Source: JALYTY01 sp964546935
GTDB taxonomy: Bacteria; Vulcanimicrobiota; Vulcanimicrobiia; Vulcanimicrobiales; Vulcanimicrobiaceae
Assembly (NCBI GenBank): GCA_964546935.1
Contig: CAZJLJ010000080.1
Coordinates: 1 to 12,267 of the forward strand
DNA: 12,267 nt
Direction of reading: 5' to 3'
The notes beneath the pieces are model-generated. The model was not told the origin of the DNA. It made no database searches and saw only the letters and a list, made by a program, of their open reading frames with translations. Each line of letters starts with the position of its first letter. The stretch's first letter is position 1. Of the stretch, positions 1 to 7,061 are shown piece after piece. The translations under genes were made by a program, and so were the position numbers.

Positions 1-93
1 TGCAATCGTGTGAGTTTTTAACTCCTGCCATGACGTCTCATCGCCTGTTAACGTCAGGTGTAAGAAACAACATCTGAACGAACGGTTCGAAAA
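1..93 (+). promoter_or_regulatory. Upstream region of the secreted-protein gene, with two small inverted repeats
   Basis: This stretch precedes the ATG at 94. It holds a separated inverted repeat (TGACGT at 31-36, ACGTCA at 51-56, 14-base spacer) and a tight one (CGAAC-G-GTTCG at 79-89) ending four bases before the start codon. Neither has recognisable family features. I see no convincing -35/-10 pair and no clear Shine-Dalgarno sequence, so the gene may be weakly translated or leaderless. The arms are short enough to occur by chance; this entry mainly records what the gene-free start of the window contains. Confidence 0.2.
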
Positions 94-816
94 ATGAAAA
101 GAGCGATACTTTTGATTGCGGCGCTCGTTGGGCTCAGCGGTCAAACCGCGCCTCGGTCCACCGAGATGGCAAGTCCAGCGGCGTTCACGGTAGCGACTCC
201 ACGACACCTAGTGTATAGATTCGGCTACAACGCTAAACCTACCGATTCCGGCCCTGGTACGGGAACGATCACGATCGACGTCGTTGGACAAGCCTCGGAC
301 GGCGGTTTAACGATAAACGCCACAGAAGATTGGTGGAATTCCGTTAGCCCGAAACAGAGCAGCTCGTGCGAACTCTACCCCAGTGGGGCCGTGAGTTGCG
401 CGGAAAGGCCCTATCTCTTACTTGGAATTGAGGCAGTTATCGCTCCGCTTTTGGCGCGGAACTATTTCAGCGCATTGTCCACCGGACCAAACGCAACTTG
501 GAACGCGAACTACGACGTGCGCGCTTCGTTTACGCCCGGAATTTACGCCGACTTCGCCGGGCAGCTCTCCACGTGGAGTTGCGCGTATACACTCAACGGA
601 GCAGGCGTGGTTCCAAACGAAGCACCGCTGATTGTTGTCCACCTCAACGGTGCCATGAACCAGAAAGATGCAAGGCGTTTCACCCTAAAGCAGGAGGCTA
701 ACGTCGTCGTCGATCCGCGCATAAACGTGCCCGTTTTCGTTAGCGAACTATTAACGCCCGTTCCACAACTGAACGTTAACCAATACACGGTCGACCTACG
801 CCTGCTCTCAACCTGA
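94..816 (+). CDS. Secreted protein of unknown function (240 aa)
   Basis: I do not recognise a named domain. The N-terminus is a plausible signal peptide: Lys-Arg at residues 2-3, then a hydrophobic core over about residues 4-15 (AILLIAALVGLS) and a small-residue region where cleavage could occur. The rest is polar, without further membrane segments, so the product is probably periplasmic or extracellular. It starts with a HLVYRFGYN-type segment near residues 38-46, followed by a Gly/Thr/Ser-rich strand-like stretch, and has three cysteines outside the signal region (two in SSSCELYPSGAVSC, one in WSCAY). The strand-rich composition suggests a beta fold. No Shine-Dalgarno sequence is obvious, but the ATG sits directly at the signal peptide and no better in-frame start is seen. 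It converges with the epoxide hydrolase gene, only 15 bases between stops and no terminator visible there. From memory, similar secreted proteins occur as paralogues in Eremiobacterota-like genomes; I cannot confirm this. Confidence 0.75.
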   Translation: MKRAILLIAALVGLSGQTAPRSTEMASPAAFTVATPRHLVYRFGYNAKPTDSGPGTGTITIDVVGQASDGGLTINATEDWWNSVSPKQSSSCELYPSGAVSCAERPYLLLGIEAVIAPLLARNYFSALSTGPNATWNANYDVRASFTPGIYADFAGQLSTWSCAYTLNGAGVVPNEAPLIVVHLNGAMNQKDARRFTLKQEANVVVDPRINVPVFVSELLTPVPQLNVNQYTVDLRLLST

Positions 817-831
817 ACTGTGCTGATTACA

Positions 832-2046
832 TCATGCGGATTTGCGTAATGGTCTGAAGCCCGCACGAACCTCTTCCGAAAGGAGTTGCGGTTGTTCAAA
901 CGCGGCAAAGTGGCCGCCTTTATCCACCTTGTTGTAATGGATGAGGTTCGGAAACGCGCGTTCTGTCCAACTCCGCGGGGCTGGATACAGTTCGTCAGGG
1001 AAGACCGTCACGGCAACCGGGATGGAAACGCCTTTCGCATTGAAATACCCCTTGCCCCAATACTCCCAGTAGAGACGGGCGCCGGAAAGCGCAGTGTTCG
1101 TCAACCAGGCAATCGTGATGTTGTCGAGGATGTCGTCGCGCGTTAGGCCTTCGGCTTGTCCATCAAAGACGCGTGAGATGAGGGCATAGCTGCGTGCGTC
1201 GTGATCAAGGAAATACGCCGCGAGTCCAATGGGTGAATCCTCGATTCCGTACAACGTTTGCGGTCGCAGCCCCATCTGGAACCCGTACGCGATTCCCTTT
1301 TGATAGACGAACTGCAGACGCTCGTAAGCGAGTTTCTCATCGGCCGAGAGATCCGATGGCGCCGGCGCTCCGGAAAAGGCCGCAGCGTCAATGTCGTTCG
1401 GAAAGATACCCGGCATGTTGGTGTGAATGCCAAGCAACTCCGGAGGCGCCTGCAGGCCCATTTGCTCGGTGACGACCGCACCCCAATCGCCGCCTTGCGC
1501 AACGAATTTCGTGTACCCGAGGCGCCTCATCAGCTCGGTCCACGCATGTGCAATACGCTCGGGGCCCCAGCCGGTCGTTGTTGGCTTGCCCGAAAACCCG
1601 TAGCCCGGTAGCGATGGGATCACCAAATGGAACGCATCCGATGCACTTGCGCCGTGTGCGGTGGGATTGGTCAGCGGATCGATGATCTTCATCTGTTCGA
1701 TGATCGAGCCGGGCCATCCGTGCGTAACGATCATCGGCAACGCATCTTCGTGTTTTGAGCGCACGTGAATAAAATGAATGTCTAGTCCATCGATCTGTGT
1801 GATGAACTGCGGCAACGCCTTCAATCTTGCCTCGACCTTGCGCCAATCATAATCTGTCGCCCAATACTGCGCCAGCGCCTGCATTGTCGCGAGCTGTACT
1901 CCTTGCGACGCATCTGGAACGGTTTCTCGCTCAGGCCACTTCGTCGCCTTAACGCGTTTGCGCAATTCGTCCAATTCGCTTTCGGAAACATTCACCTGAA
2001 ATGGACGAACGGGAGCACTAACCGACGGTTGTACCGTTTGACTCAT
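832..2046 (-). CDS. Epoxide hydrolase, microsomal-type (alpha/beta-hydrolase fold, EHN domain), 404 aa
   Basis: Predicted to add water to an epoxide, giving a vicinal diol, through a covalent ester on an aspartate. Residues about 13-120 form the epoxide-hydrolase N-terminal (EHN) domain, with the typical FQVNVSESELDELRKRV start; the alpha/beta-hydrolase core follows. The oxyanion-hole motif HGWPGS is at 109-114 and the nucleophile elbow GGDWG at 185-189 places Asp187 as nucleophile. His379 in GGHFAAFEQP is the general base. Glu352 (FPDELYP) lies 27 residues before it, matching the Glu404/His431 spacing I recall for mammalian microsomal epoxide hydrolase. Tyr326 or Tyr329 is a candidate ring-opening acid. 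Length is normal for bacterial members. No signal peptide or anchor is seen, so it is probably cytoplasmic. The ATG at 2046 gives the full EHN domain; its ribosome-binding site is weak (GAAAG). It appears to be transcribed alone, 202 bases downstream of the DUF427 gene. Natural substrate unknown. Confidence 0.93.
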   Translation of the reverse strand: MSQTVQPSVSAPVRPFQVNVSESELDELRKRVKATKWPERETVPDASQGVQLATMQALAQYWATDYDWRKVEARLKALPQFITQIDGLDIHFIHVRSKHEDALPMIVTHGWPGSIIEQMKIIDPLTNPTAHGASASDAFHLVIPSLPGYGFSGKPTTTGWGPERIAHAWTELMRRLGYTKFVAQGGDWGAVVTEQMGLQAPPELLGIHTNMPGIFPNDIDAAAFSGAPAPSDLSADEKLAYERLQFVYQKGIAYGFQMGLRPQTLYGIEDSPIGLAAYFLDHDARSYALISRVFDGQAEGLTRDDILDNITIAWLTNTALSGARLYWEYWGKGYFNAKGVSIPVAVTVFPDELYPAPRSWTERAFPNLIHYNKVDKGGHFAAFEQPQLLSEEVRAGFRPLRKSA

Positions 2047-2248
2047 AAACTTTCAGTCTTTCACTAAGCGGTGAGGGCGGCGAAGAAAAATCGAGAATTG
2101 AAAGTTCCCGAAAGAATGACCGTAGTTAAGAGTCTACGCTTATACCGGTGCGACGCAACAGGCTAGCGTTGCGCCATCGAACGCGGTTCCATTTTGTTTG
2201 CGCTTCCACGTTAGAAATGATGCGAGCACTGTTCTTATTAGATTCCTA
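2047..2248. other. Intergenic region between DUF427 gene and epoxide hydrolase gene
   Basis: These 202 bases separate two leftward genes and should hold the epoxide hydrolase promoter and the end of the SDR/DUF427 transcript. A GGAACTTT element on the minus strand resembles the -35 of an extracytoplasmic-function sigma factor promoter, but I find no matching -10 at the right distance. A 6-base stem (CGCAAC at 2154-2159, GTTGCG at 2168-2173) encloses the palindrome GCTAGC and lacks a T-tract, so it is not a clear terminator. No credible small gene is seen. Confidence 0.4.
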
Positions 2249-2626
2249 TTATCGTTCGCTCACTTCGTCGATAGCGTCAACCCGGTCCGGATAGAACGCG
2301 AGGTAATCCTTGATCTCAACAACCGCGGAGTACGGAGCCTCGTACGTCCACACGGCGTTCGTCGAGCGTGCACCGCCGGCGGGAATGCTGTAGTACGCGC
2401 AATCGCCCTTGTACGGACAGTATGTCGCATGGCCGGTCCTCTCGAGGAGCGACATGTCGACATCATTGCGCGGAATGTAATGAACGGGGGAATAGTCCGC
2501 CTCGCGCAGCGTAAGGGCCTCACGCGAGTCCGCGACGACGCGTCCGTCGACGGTCACGACGATCCGTGACGCACTCGGCGTGATGGTGATCGCGTGATCG
2601 GGCCCGGGAACCTTGACGCGCTTCAT
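2249..2626 (-). CDS. DUF427 domain protein (125 aa)
   Basis: The whole protein matches the DUF427 pattern: a strand-rich N-terminus with VVTVDGRVVADSREALTLRE at about 23-42, YIPRNDVDMSLLERT at 50-64, the signature CPYKGDCAYYSI at 70-81, and the closing YEAPYSAVVEIKDYLAFYPDRV around 95-116. Family members are small soluble proteins, often beside oxidoreductase genes; no biochemical function is established, so none is assigned. Length is usual for a single-domain member. The start ATG overlaps the stop of the upstream SDR gene by four bases (ATGA), indicating translational coupling in a two-gene operon. If the SDR frameshift is real, ribosomes would terminate far upstream and coupled translation of this gene would probably fall. 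Local GC is high (a hand count of 2581-2640 gives 65%), as in the adjacent SDR gene. Confidence 0.9.
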   Translation of the reverse strand: MKRVKVPGPDHAITITPSASRIVVTVDGRVVADSREALTLREADYSPVHYIPRNDVDMSLLERTGHATYCPYKGDCAYYSIPAGGARSTNAVWTYEAPYSAVVEIKDYLAFYPDRVDAIDEVSER

Positions 2627-3383
2627 GCCATCCTCCCGCCGTCCACGCCGAGGACGTGTCCGGTGACAAACGAGGAGTGGTCCGATGCGAGGAAGACGAT
2701 CGCCTGAGCAATCTCGTCGGGGTTCCCAGCCCGTTTGAGCGGTATGGCGGAGATCAAGTCAGCCTTATTATCCGCCGTCCCCGTGAAGCGCGTCAGCATT
2801 TCCGTGTCGATCGGCCCCGGGGCGACGGCATTCACGCGCACGCCGAACGGCGCACCTTCGAGAGAAGCCGCCTTCGTCAGGCCTTCCACGGCGTGCTTGC
2901 TGGCGGTGTAGACCGATGCGTTCGACGCGGCCTTCTGCTCTAGGACCGACGAGACATTGATGATGCTGCCGCGGCGCTGCGACGCCATTACGCGCAGCTC
3001 GTGCTTCATGCTTAGCAGCGTACCGAGCACGTTCGTATCGAAGGTCGCGGCGTAGGAATCCGCGGACTGCTCCGTGACCGGGCCGGGTCTGCCTTCAGTG
3101 CCGGCGTTGTTGACGGCGACATCCAAACGTCCAAAGCGCGCGACCGTCTGGTCGACGAGCTGCTGCACCTCCGCGTCGCTGCGGACATCGGCGAGGACGA
3201 ATTCCGCCTCGGCCCCGAGGGCTCGCACTCGGTGACAAGGGCGCTCGCGGCGTCGCTGCGGCGGCCCGACACAACGATTCGTGCACCTTCGTTTGCGAAT
3301 GCCAGTGCAGTGGCGCGCCCGATGCCCGTGAGGCTACCGGTGATGAGGACGACCTGGGTGTCCTCGTGAGATCTGCTTTGCAT
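2623..3383 (-). pseudogene. Short-chain dehydrogenase/reductase (SDR), frameshifted
   Basis: Classical SDR that would catalyse NAD(P)-dependent oxidation or reduction of an unknown alcohol or carbonyl. The N-terminal piece starts at ATG 3383 and carries the Rossmann motif TGSLTGIG (residues 15-22) up to SALVTE. The rest continues in another minus-strand frame from RALGAEAEFVLADV to the stop at 2623. One base inserted between 3227 and 3228 would restore SALVTE-L-RALGAEAEF without a gap, giving 253 residues, normal for the family. In the restored protein NNAG is at 92-95 and the catalytic Ser146, Tyr159 and Lys163 (VYTASKHA) are all present, as is the C-terminal VTGHVLGVDGG. This near-perfect state means a very recent mutation or a sequencing/assembly deletion. 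A GTG at 3228 could start a 201-residue fragment, but that would lack the nucleotide-binding motif. The stop overlaps the DUF427 start by four bases. Confidence 0.88.
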
Positions 3384-3406
3384 AGAGGCAGCGTACCGCT
3401 TATACT
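3378..3406 (+). promoter_or_regulatory. Possible rightward sigma-70-type promoter
   Basis: TTGCAT (3378-3383) and TATACT (3401-3406) are separated by 17 bases. The -10 matches the TATAAT consensus at 5 of 6 positions, the -35 only at 3 of 6. It would fire away from the SDR gene toward the short ORFs beginning at 3439. The -10 overlaps the left arm of the inverted repeat at 3402-3410, a usual arrangement for a repressed promoter. I found no equally good leftward promoter for the SDR gene. Confidence 0.35.
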
Positions 3407-3440
3407 AACCAAAGGAAAGTACGTACCTGGAGGTTAGTAT
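3402..3440. promoter_or_regulatory. Candidate operator: perfect 9-base inverted repeat upstream of the SDR gene
   Basis: ATACTAACC at 3402-3410 and GGTTAGTAT at 3432-3440 are exact reverse complements. Their centres are 30 bases apart, close to three helical turns, so both half-sites would face the same side of DNA. Between them lies the palindrome GTACGTAC (3419-3426), although its axis is offset by about 1.5 bases. The left arm overlaps a -10-like element and the right arm overlaps the first short ORF's start. The arrangement resembles control regions of SDR genes with a divergent HxlR/MarR/TetR-type regulator. The protein that would bind is not identifiable here. Confidence 0.5.
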
Positions 3441-3607
3441 GGCGGCCGCTCGCAAATCCGAAATGTTACGTTATCTCGGAAGGTAGTATGAAGTACGGCC
3501 AACCGTTTTTGTTTGCGCCGCAGCTGGAATTCCGTACGGCGGCCCAAGAGCGTTACGCGCAAGAAGAGCACGATTGCGTGCTCTTCTTTGATGATAATCA
3601 AGTGTGA
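3439..3607 (+). other. Two tandem short ORFs (15 and 39 codons), possible regulator-gene remnant
   Basis: ORF A (3439-3486) reads MAAARKSEMLRYLGR and follows GGAGG with a 5-base spacer. ORF B (3488-3607) starts one base after ORF A stops; it begins MKYGQPFLFAPQLEF, has 39 residues, and follows GGAAGG with a 4-base spacer. The two leaders are near copies (GGAGGTTAGTATG and GGAAGGTAGTATG). The position opposite an SDR gene, behind an inverted repeat, is where a divergent regulator gene usually sits. The Arg-Lys-Ser and Lys-Tyr-Gly-Gln stretches faintly recall HxlR-family N-termini, but no helix-turn-helix is encoded. ORF B runs through a perfect hairpin (3561-3588) and ends 13 bases before the convergent dps stop, which argues against a functional gene. 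They may be a decayed regulator, leader peptides, or chance. Confidence 0.25.
3561..3588 (-). terminator. Perfect 12-base-pair hairpin downstream of dps
   Basis: AAGAAGAGCACG (3561-3572), loop ATTG, and CGTGCTCTTCTT (3577-3588) form an exact stem-loop. It starts 33 bases past the leftward dps stop and faces the rightward short ORFs, so it could act in either direction. The T-runs after the stem are short and interrupted and the stem is only half GC, so termination strength is uncertain. It could instead be an mRNA 3'-end stabiliser. Confidence 0.5.
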
Positions 3608-3620
3608 ACCGATTGCGGCG

Positions 3621-4160
3621 CTACTCGTTCTTCGTGCCGCCCTGTGTGGTTTCGTACAGAAACCACGTACGGCGTTCTGTCTCGTCAATGTAGATTTCTA
3701 GAATACTTGCTGTCGCGACGTCGCCGTTCTCGTCGCAAACGCGGTGCGCCGCCCGCTGTGCGGCTGCGAAGCGCCGGCTATCCTCCAGGAGCTCGGTGAG
3801 CATATCGTATGGGCTCGCGAACTCACGATTATCGTCACGAACCGTTTGCAACGATGCAATGTGTCCGATGGACCGGATCGTTGTAAAGCCGAGTTTGCGA
3901 ACTCGCTCGGCAAGCGGATCCGTCATAGCGAAAATTTGATCGCCATGTTCGTCGAGAAGGAGATGATAGTCGCGATAGTGGCTCCCCGACATATGCCAAT
4001 GGAAATTCTTCGTCTTTATATAGAGCGCAAAGGCGTCCGCGACGAGCGCATTGATAGCGTGCGCAATCTCGCGGCGGCCATCTAATGGAAGATCGCTCGG
4101 CGTGTTCAATCCGTCAACGACTCGCAGCGGAGCCGCTGTGTTTTGTGATGCAATAGCCAT
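3621..4160 (-). CDS. dps: Dps / ferritin-like DNA-protection protein (179 aa)
   Basis: Predicted to assemble into the 12-subunit Dps shell, which oxidises Fe(II) using hydrogen peroxide, stores the iron and thereby limits hydroxyl-radical damage; many members also bind DNA. The ferroxidase residues are all visible: His54 (KNFHWHMSG), His66 (RDYHLLLDEH), Asp81 and Glu85 (TDPLAER). Their 12/27/31 spacing equals the H31/H43/D58/E62 pattern I recall for Listeria innocua Dps. Residues 29-170 form the four-helix bundle, preceded by a tail of about 28 residues with few basic residues. DNA binding through that tail is therefore not assured. The C-terminal helix ends RTWFLYETTQGG. Length is typical. 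The ATG at 4160 is divergent from the flavin oxidase gene, with 143 bases between the two chosen starts. A hairpin follows the stop codon. The gene is probably monocistronic; no OxyR or Fur site could be recognised. Confidence 0.93.
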   Translation of the reverse strand: MAIASQNTAAPLRVVDGLNTPSDLPLDGRREIAHAINALVADAFALYIKTKNFHWHMSGSHYRDYHLLLDEHGDQIFAMTDPLAERVRKLGFTTIRSIGHIASLQTVRDDNREFASPYDMLTELLEDSRRFAAAQRAAHRVCDENGDVATASILEIYIDETERRTWFLYETTQGGTKNE

Positions 4161-4303
4161 TGCAAAAACGTATCGGACGAACCTGCGCCGTCACTGTGAA
4201 CGATCCCAGGCTATCTCAGTTTAGCCCGAGAACGGCGCGGAAGCCGAACCAGTTTAATCATTGTTGGCGCACGACATCGTTAGCCGTTAGACTATGGACA
4301 ACG

Positions 4304-5581
4304 ATGCGTGAAGAGCCGCTTTGGTCCGCTGGTCTGAAATCGGAGCCTTCCGAACGGCAACTACCGGTCGAAGGACATTACGACGTCGCCGTCGTCGGCG
4401 CCGGCTTCACCGGCCTTTCAGCGGCCTACGCCTTACGCAAACACGGCGCTTCGGTATGTGTGTTAGAGCGTGAGGTAGTCGGCTTCGGCGCGAGCTCGCG
4501 CAATGGCGGAATGGTATTGACGGGTCTAAAGGTCGGTGCCGATGAGCTCCTGCAGCGATTCGGTCGTGAAGCCGCAAATGCCATGTTTGCTTCTTCGCTG
4601 GAAGCAATCGATCTCGTCGAAGAACTCATCTCCTCCGAAGGAATAGACTGCGCATTCTCGCGTTGCGGACATATTGAGGTTGCTAGCAAAAGCGCCCATC
4701 TTGACGCATTCAAGCGAACGGCGGAGGTTCTAGCCCGGTCGTTCGGATACGACGTCACCGTTCTCGAGCGTGCGACTCTTCGCGACGAACTCGGTTCTGG
4801 TGCCTTTTACGGGGGCATCTTAGATGAAAGAAGCGCTGGTTTAAATCCCGCGCGATACGCATTCGGTCTTGCGCAGGCCGTTCGAAGACACGGCGCAGTT
4901 ATTTACGAACACGCAAGAGTCGATCGCGTGAATCGATGCGCGGACCATTGGCTGGTTGAAACGCCGATTGGTTCTCTTCGGGCTACTCATGTCGTCGCGG
5001 CAACCGGCGCATATACCGATGGAGCATTCCCGGACTTGAAGCGACGAATCGTTCCATTAGGATCCTACATCGTCGCCACCGAACCGCTACCCGAAGCCGT
5101 TGCACACGAGCTCATCCCGCGAAATCGAATGATTTTCGATTCGCGGCGTTTACTCCATTATTTTCGCCGAACGGCGGATGGACGAATACTCTTCGGTGGG
5201 CGTGCGGCGTTCGTTCCCGAACGGCGTGATGCTACTCTCAAGAGTGCAAAGATACTTCGGCGCGACCTGACAAAGATTTTCCCGAAGCTAAGCGATGTCG
5301 GCATAGATTATTGCTGGGGAGGCACGTTGGACGTTTCATTCGACTTCTTGCCACATGCCGGCGAATTGAACGGTACCCGCTATGCGATAGGATATGCGGG
5401 GCATGGCGTTGCGCTCGCGACGCTGCTCGGGATACGCACCGGCGACGCGATCGCGGGTTCTGCATCGACGTATCCATTTGGATCGACGCTCCCGAGTGCT
5501 CCGCTCGGTCTCTACAACGGCAGTCCGTGGTTCTTGCCGTTGGTCGGTGCGTGGCAGCGTTTTCTGGATTGGGTGAACTGA
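4304..5581 (+). CDS. FAD-dependent oxidoreductase, DAO family (gamma-glutamylputrescine-oxidase-like), 425 aa
   Basis: Predicted flavoenzyme that oxidises a C-N bond of an amine or amino acid, releasing an imine or aldehyde, ammonia and hydrogen peroxide. Numbering from ATG 4304: the dinucleotide-binding motif VVGAGFTGLS is at 30-39 with ribose-binding Glu55, followed by the flavin-contact segment GFGASSRNGG (60-69). Further family signatures are AGLNPARY, VPLGSYIVATEPL, FGGRAAF, and the C-terminal FAD loop GYAGHGVALATLLG. The tail WFLPLVGAWQRFLDWV is characteristic of the PuuB-like subgroup. An upstream in-frame TTG at 4160 would add 48 residues of unlike, basic, non-conserved sequence and overlap the dps start, so I prefer ATG 4304, which places the Rossmann motif at the usual depth. 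The ribosome-binding site is weak. The stop codon shares one base with the permease start, so the two are surely co-translated. Exact substrate not deducible; sarcosine- or D-amino-acid-oxidase-like activity is possible. Confidence 0.9.
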   Translation: MREEPLWSAGLKSEPSERQLPVEGHYDVAVVGAGFTGLSAAYALRKHGASVCVLEREVVGFGASSRNGGMVLTGLKVGADELLQRFGREAANAMFASSLEAIDLVEELISSEGIDCAFSRCGHIEVASKSAHLDAFKRTAEVLARSFGYDVTVLERATLRDELGSGAFYGGILDERSAGLNPARYAFGLAQAVRRHGAVIYEHARVDRVNRCADHWLVETPIGSLRATHVVAATGAYTDGAFPDLKRRIVPLGSYIVATEPLPEAVAHELIPRNRMIFDSRRLLHYFRRTADGRILFGGRAAFVPERRDATLKSAKILRRDLTKIFPKLSDVGIDYCWGGTLDVSFDFLPHAGELNGTRYAIGYAGHGVALATLLGIRTGDAIAGSASTYPFGSTLPSAPLGLYNGSPWFLPLVGAWQRFLDWVN

Positions 5582-6990
5582 TGCATCTGCAGCGGAACGC
5601 GATTTCTGCGCTGGAAGCAACGCTCATTTCCGTTGCGGGCACGGCACCGGCAAATACGCTCGCAACAAGCACGTCGGCACTCATCGCAGCAGTCGGGTTA
5701 TCGGGTCCAGGCGCATTACTTTTCGGAGCGATCCCGATGTTCGGAATCGCGCTGGCCTATTTTTATCTGAATGCTTGGCGTTCCGACGCCGGCGCCGCGT
5801 ACAGCTGGGTCGGACGCGCGATGAACCCAACGCTCGGGTTCTTTGCCGGATGGGCAATGCTCGTCGCGCAGGTGCTCTTTATGGTTGTCGGATCGCTGCC
5901 TGTTGCATCCGCGACGTTGGATTTATTCGCGCCCAGACTAGCCCAGAACGTTCTCGCCGATACCGCGGTCGGTTTTCTCTGGTTTCTCGTCGTCGTCGGG
6001 ATCGTACTCCTCGGAATCAAAGCGACCGCAGAAATTCAGCGCGTGCTCACGTTCGTTCAGATCGCAGGTTTACTTATTTTTGCTGTCGCTGCGATTGCCA
6101 AGGGTGCTTTACATCCGGCCAATCATCCGAACTGGTCATGGCTATCACCGATTGGAAACCACGGCCTCCACAGCTTCATCGCGGGCGCGCTGGTTACGAT
6201 GTTCTATTACTGGGGTTGGGAAGTCTCGGCTAGCATGTCGGAGGAAACGGTAGATCGCAACCGCGCTCCGGGGCTATCGGGACTGCTTGGGATGGGCATC
6301 ATTCTCTCGCTATTTTTGCTCACAGCATTCGGAGTGCAACTGCTGATGAGTGAGAAGGCGATCGTTGCATCCAGTTCCGATCTTCTCGTAGCGCTTGCCA
6401 ATGCGGCTATGCCACGGCCATGGAGCGATTTGGCGGTCATCGTGGTTATCGTCAGCGCGTTGAGCTCGCTCGAAACGACGCTCGTATCCGGAAGCAGAAT
6501 GATCTACGCAATGGGGCGGGATGGCGTTCTCGATGAACGCTTCGCGCGTCTCCATCGCCGCTTTCGCACGCCCTGGACGGCAACGTTGGCAATGGGTTTC
6601 GTCTCGATCGCGCTATTCGTGCTCGCAGCGTCGAGTTCAAGTGTGAACCAGATTTTGAGCGACTCCATCGACGCGATCGGTGTTGAAGTCGCGATCTTTT
6701 ACGGACTCTCGGCAGTTGCGTGTGCGACGTACTACTCTGCGGCCAATCGGGGCGATGCTACATTGTCCTGGTTACGTCGAGTGTGGCCGCTGGGGTCCGC
6801 GGCCTTCGTCTTCCTCGTCGCAGTGGGGCAAGTCGCGACAGCGGGCTGGCGTGCCAACGCGACGGTTTTTGGCCTACTGCTCGCGGGAGCAATTCCCATG
6901 CTCTATTATCGTCGAGCGTATTCCAGCGATTTCTATCGCAAACCGCAGGAGCGTGCTCCGAGGTCTTCTCCGGTAGCTGATCCCTTGTAG
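5581..6990 (+). CDS. APC-superfamily amino acid/amine permease (469 aa)
   Basis: Integral inner-membrane transporter with about 12 hydrophobic segments, importing an amino acid or amine by proton or sodium symport or by exchange. The first helix contains the substrate-site stretch ISVAGTAPANTLA (16-28). The second begins at GPGALLFGAIPMFGIALAYFY, followed by the family motif SDAGAAYSWVGRAMNP (68-83). The conserved FYYWGWEVSASMSEE region lies mid-protein, and SRMIYAMGRDGVLDERFARLHRRFRTPWTA marks the helix 8-9 loop typical of APC permeases. The frame stays open 90 codons further upstream, but that stretch is antisense-like and lies inside the oxidase gene. ATG 5581 overlaps the oxidase stop by one base (TGATG) and gives a normal N-terminus. 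The ribosome-binding site is poor (GGGTGA), which fits translational coupling. Pairing with a PuuB-like oxidase points to a polyamine, its conjugate, or an amino acid as substrate, but this is inference. Confidence 0.92.
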   Translation: MHLQRNAISALEATLISVAGTAPANTLATSTSALIAAVGLSGPGALLFGAIPMFGIALAYFYLNAWRSDAGAAYSWVGRAMNPTLGFFAGWAMLVAQVLFMVVGSLPVASATLDLFAPRLAQNVLADTAVGFLWFLVVVGIVLLGIKATAEIQRVLTFVQIAGLLIFAVAAIAKGALHPANHPNWSWLSPIGNHGLHSFIAGALVTMFYYWGWEVSASMSEETVDRNRAPGLSGLLGMGIILSLFLLTAFGVQLLMSEKAIVASSSDLLVALANAAMPRPWSDLAVIVVIVSALSSLETTLVSGSRMIYAMGRDGVLDERFARLHRRFRTPWTATLAMGFVSIALFVLAASSSSVNQILSDSIDAIGVEVAIFYGLSAVACATYYSAANRGDATLSWLRRVWPLGSAAFVFLVAVGQVATAGWRANATVFGLLLAGAIPMLYYRRAYSSDFYRKPQERAPRSSPVADPL

Positions 6991-7061
6991 TACCGTACCA
7001 AACTCGAGCGATGTTTTGTGACAGCGCTACATAGTCTTAAGGTCCTCTTAGAGTTACACTC

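Noticed and set aside
2154..2173. Stem-loop CGCAAC / GTTGCG around a GCTAGC palindrome
   Set aside because: A six-base stem without a T-tract is weak; it is neither a convincing terminator nor a known site.
3228..3228. Internal GTG at 3228 as the true SDR start
   Set aside because: It would remove the TGxxxGIG nucleotide-binding motif that is encoded intact just upstream in the other frame; a frameshift is the simpler explanation.
4217..4256. Direct repeat CAGTTTA at 4217-4223 and 4250-4256 between dps and the oxidase gene
   Set aside because: Seven bases, not symmetric and not aligned with any promoter I can see; compatible with chance.
4160..4303. N-terminal extension of the flavin oxidase from a TTG at 4160
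   Set aside because: It would overlap the divergent dps start and add 48 basic, unconserved residues before a Rossmann motif that is already at normal depth from ATG 4304.
4294..4311. Five-codon ORF overlapping the oxidase start (possible leader peptide)
   Set aside because: It has no ribosome-binding site of its own and is too short to distinguish from chance.
5311..5580. 90-codon upstream extension of the permease frame
   Set aside because: It lies entirely within the oxidase gene in another frame and encodes Arg/Cys-rich sequence unlike a transporter N-terminus. The overlapping ATG at 5581 fits the family.
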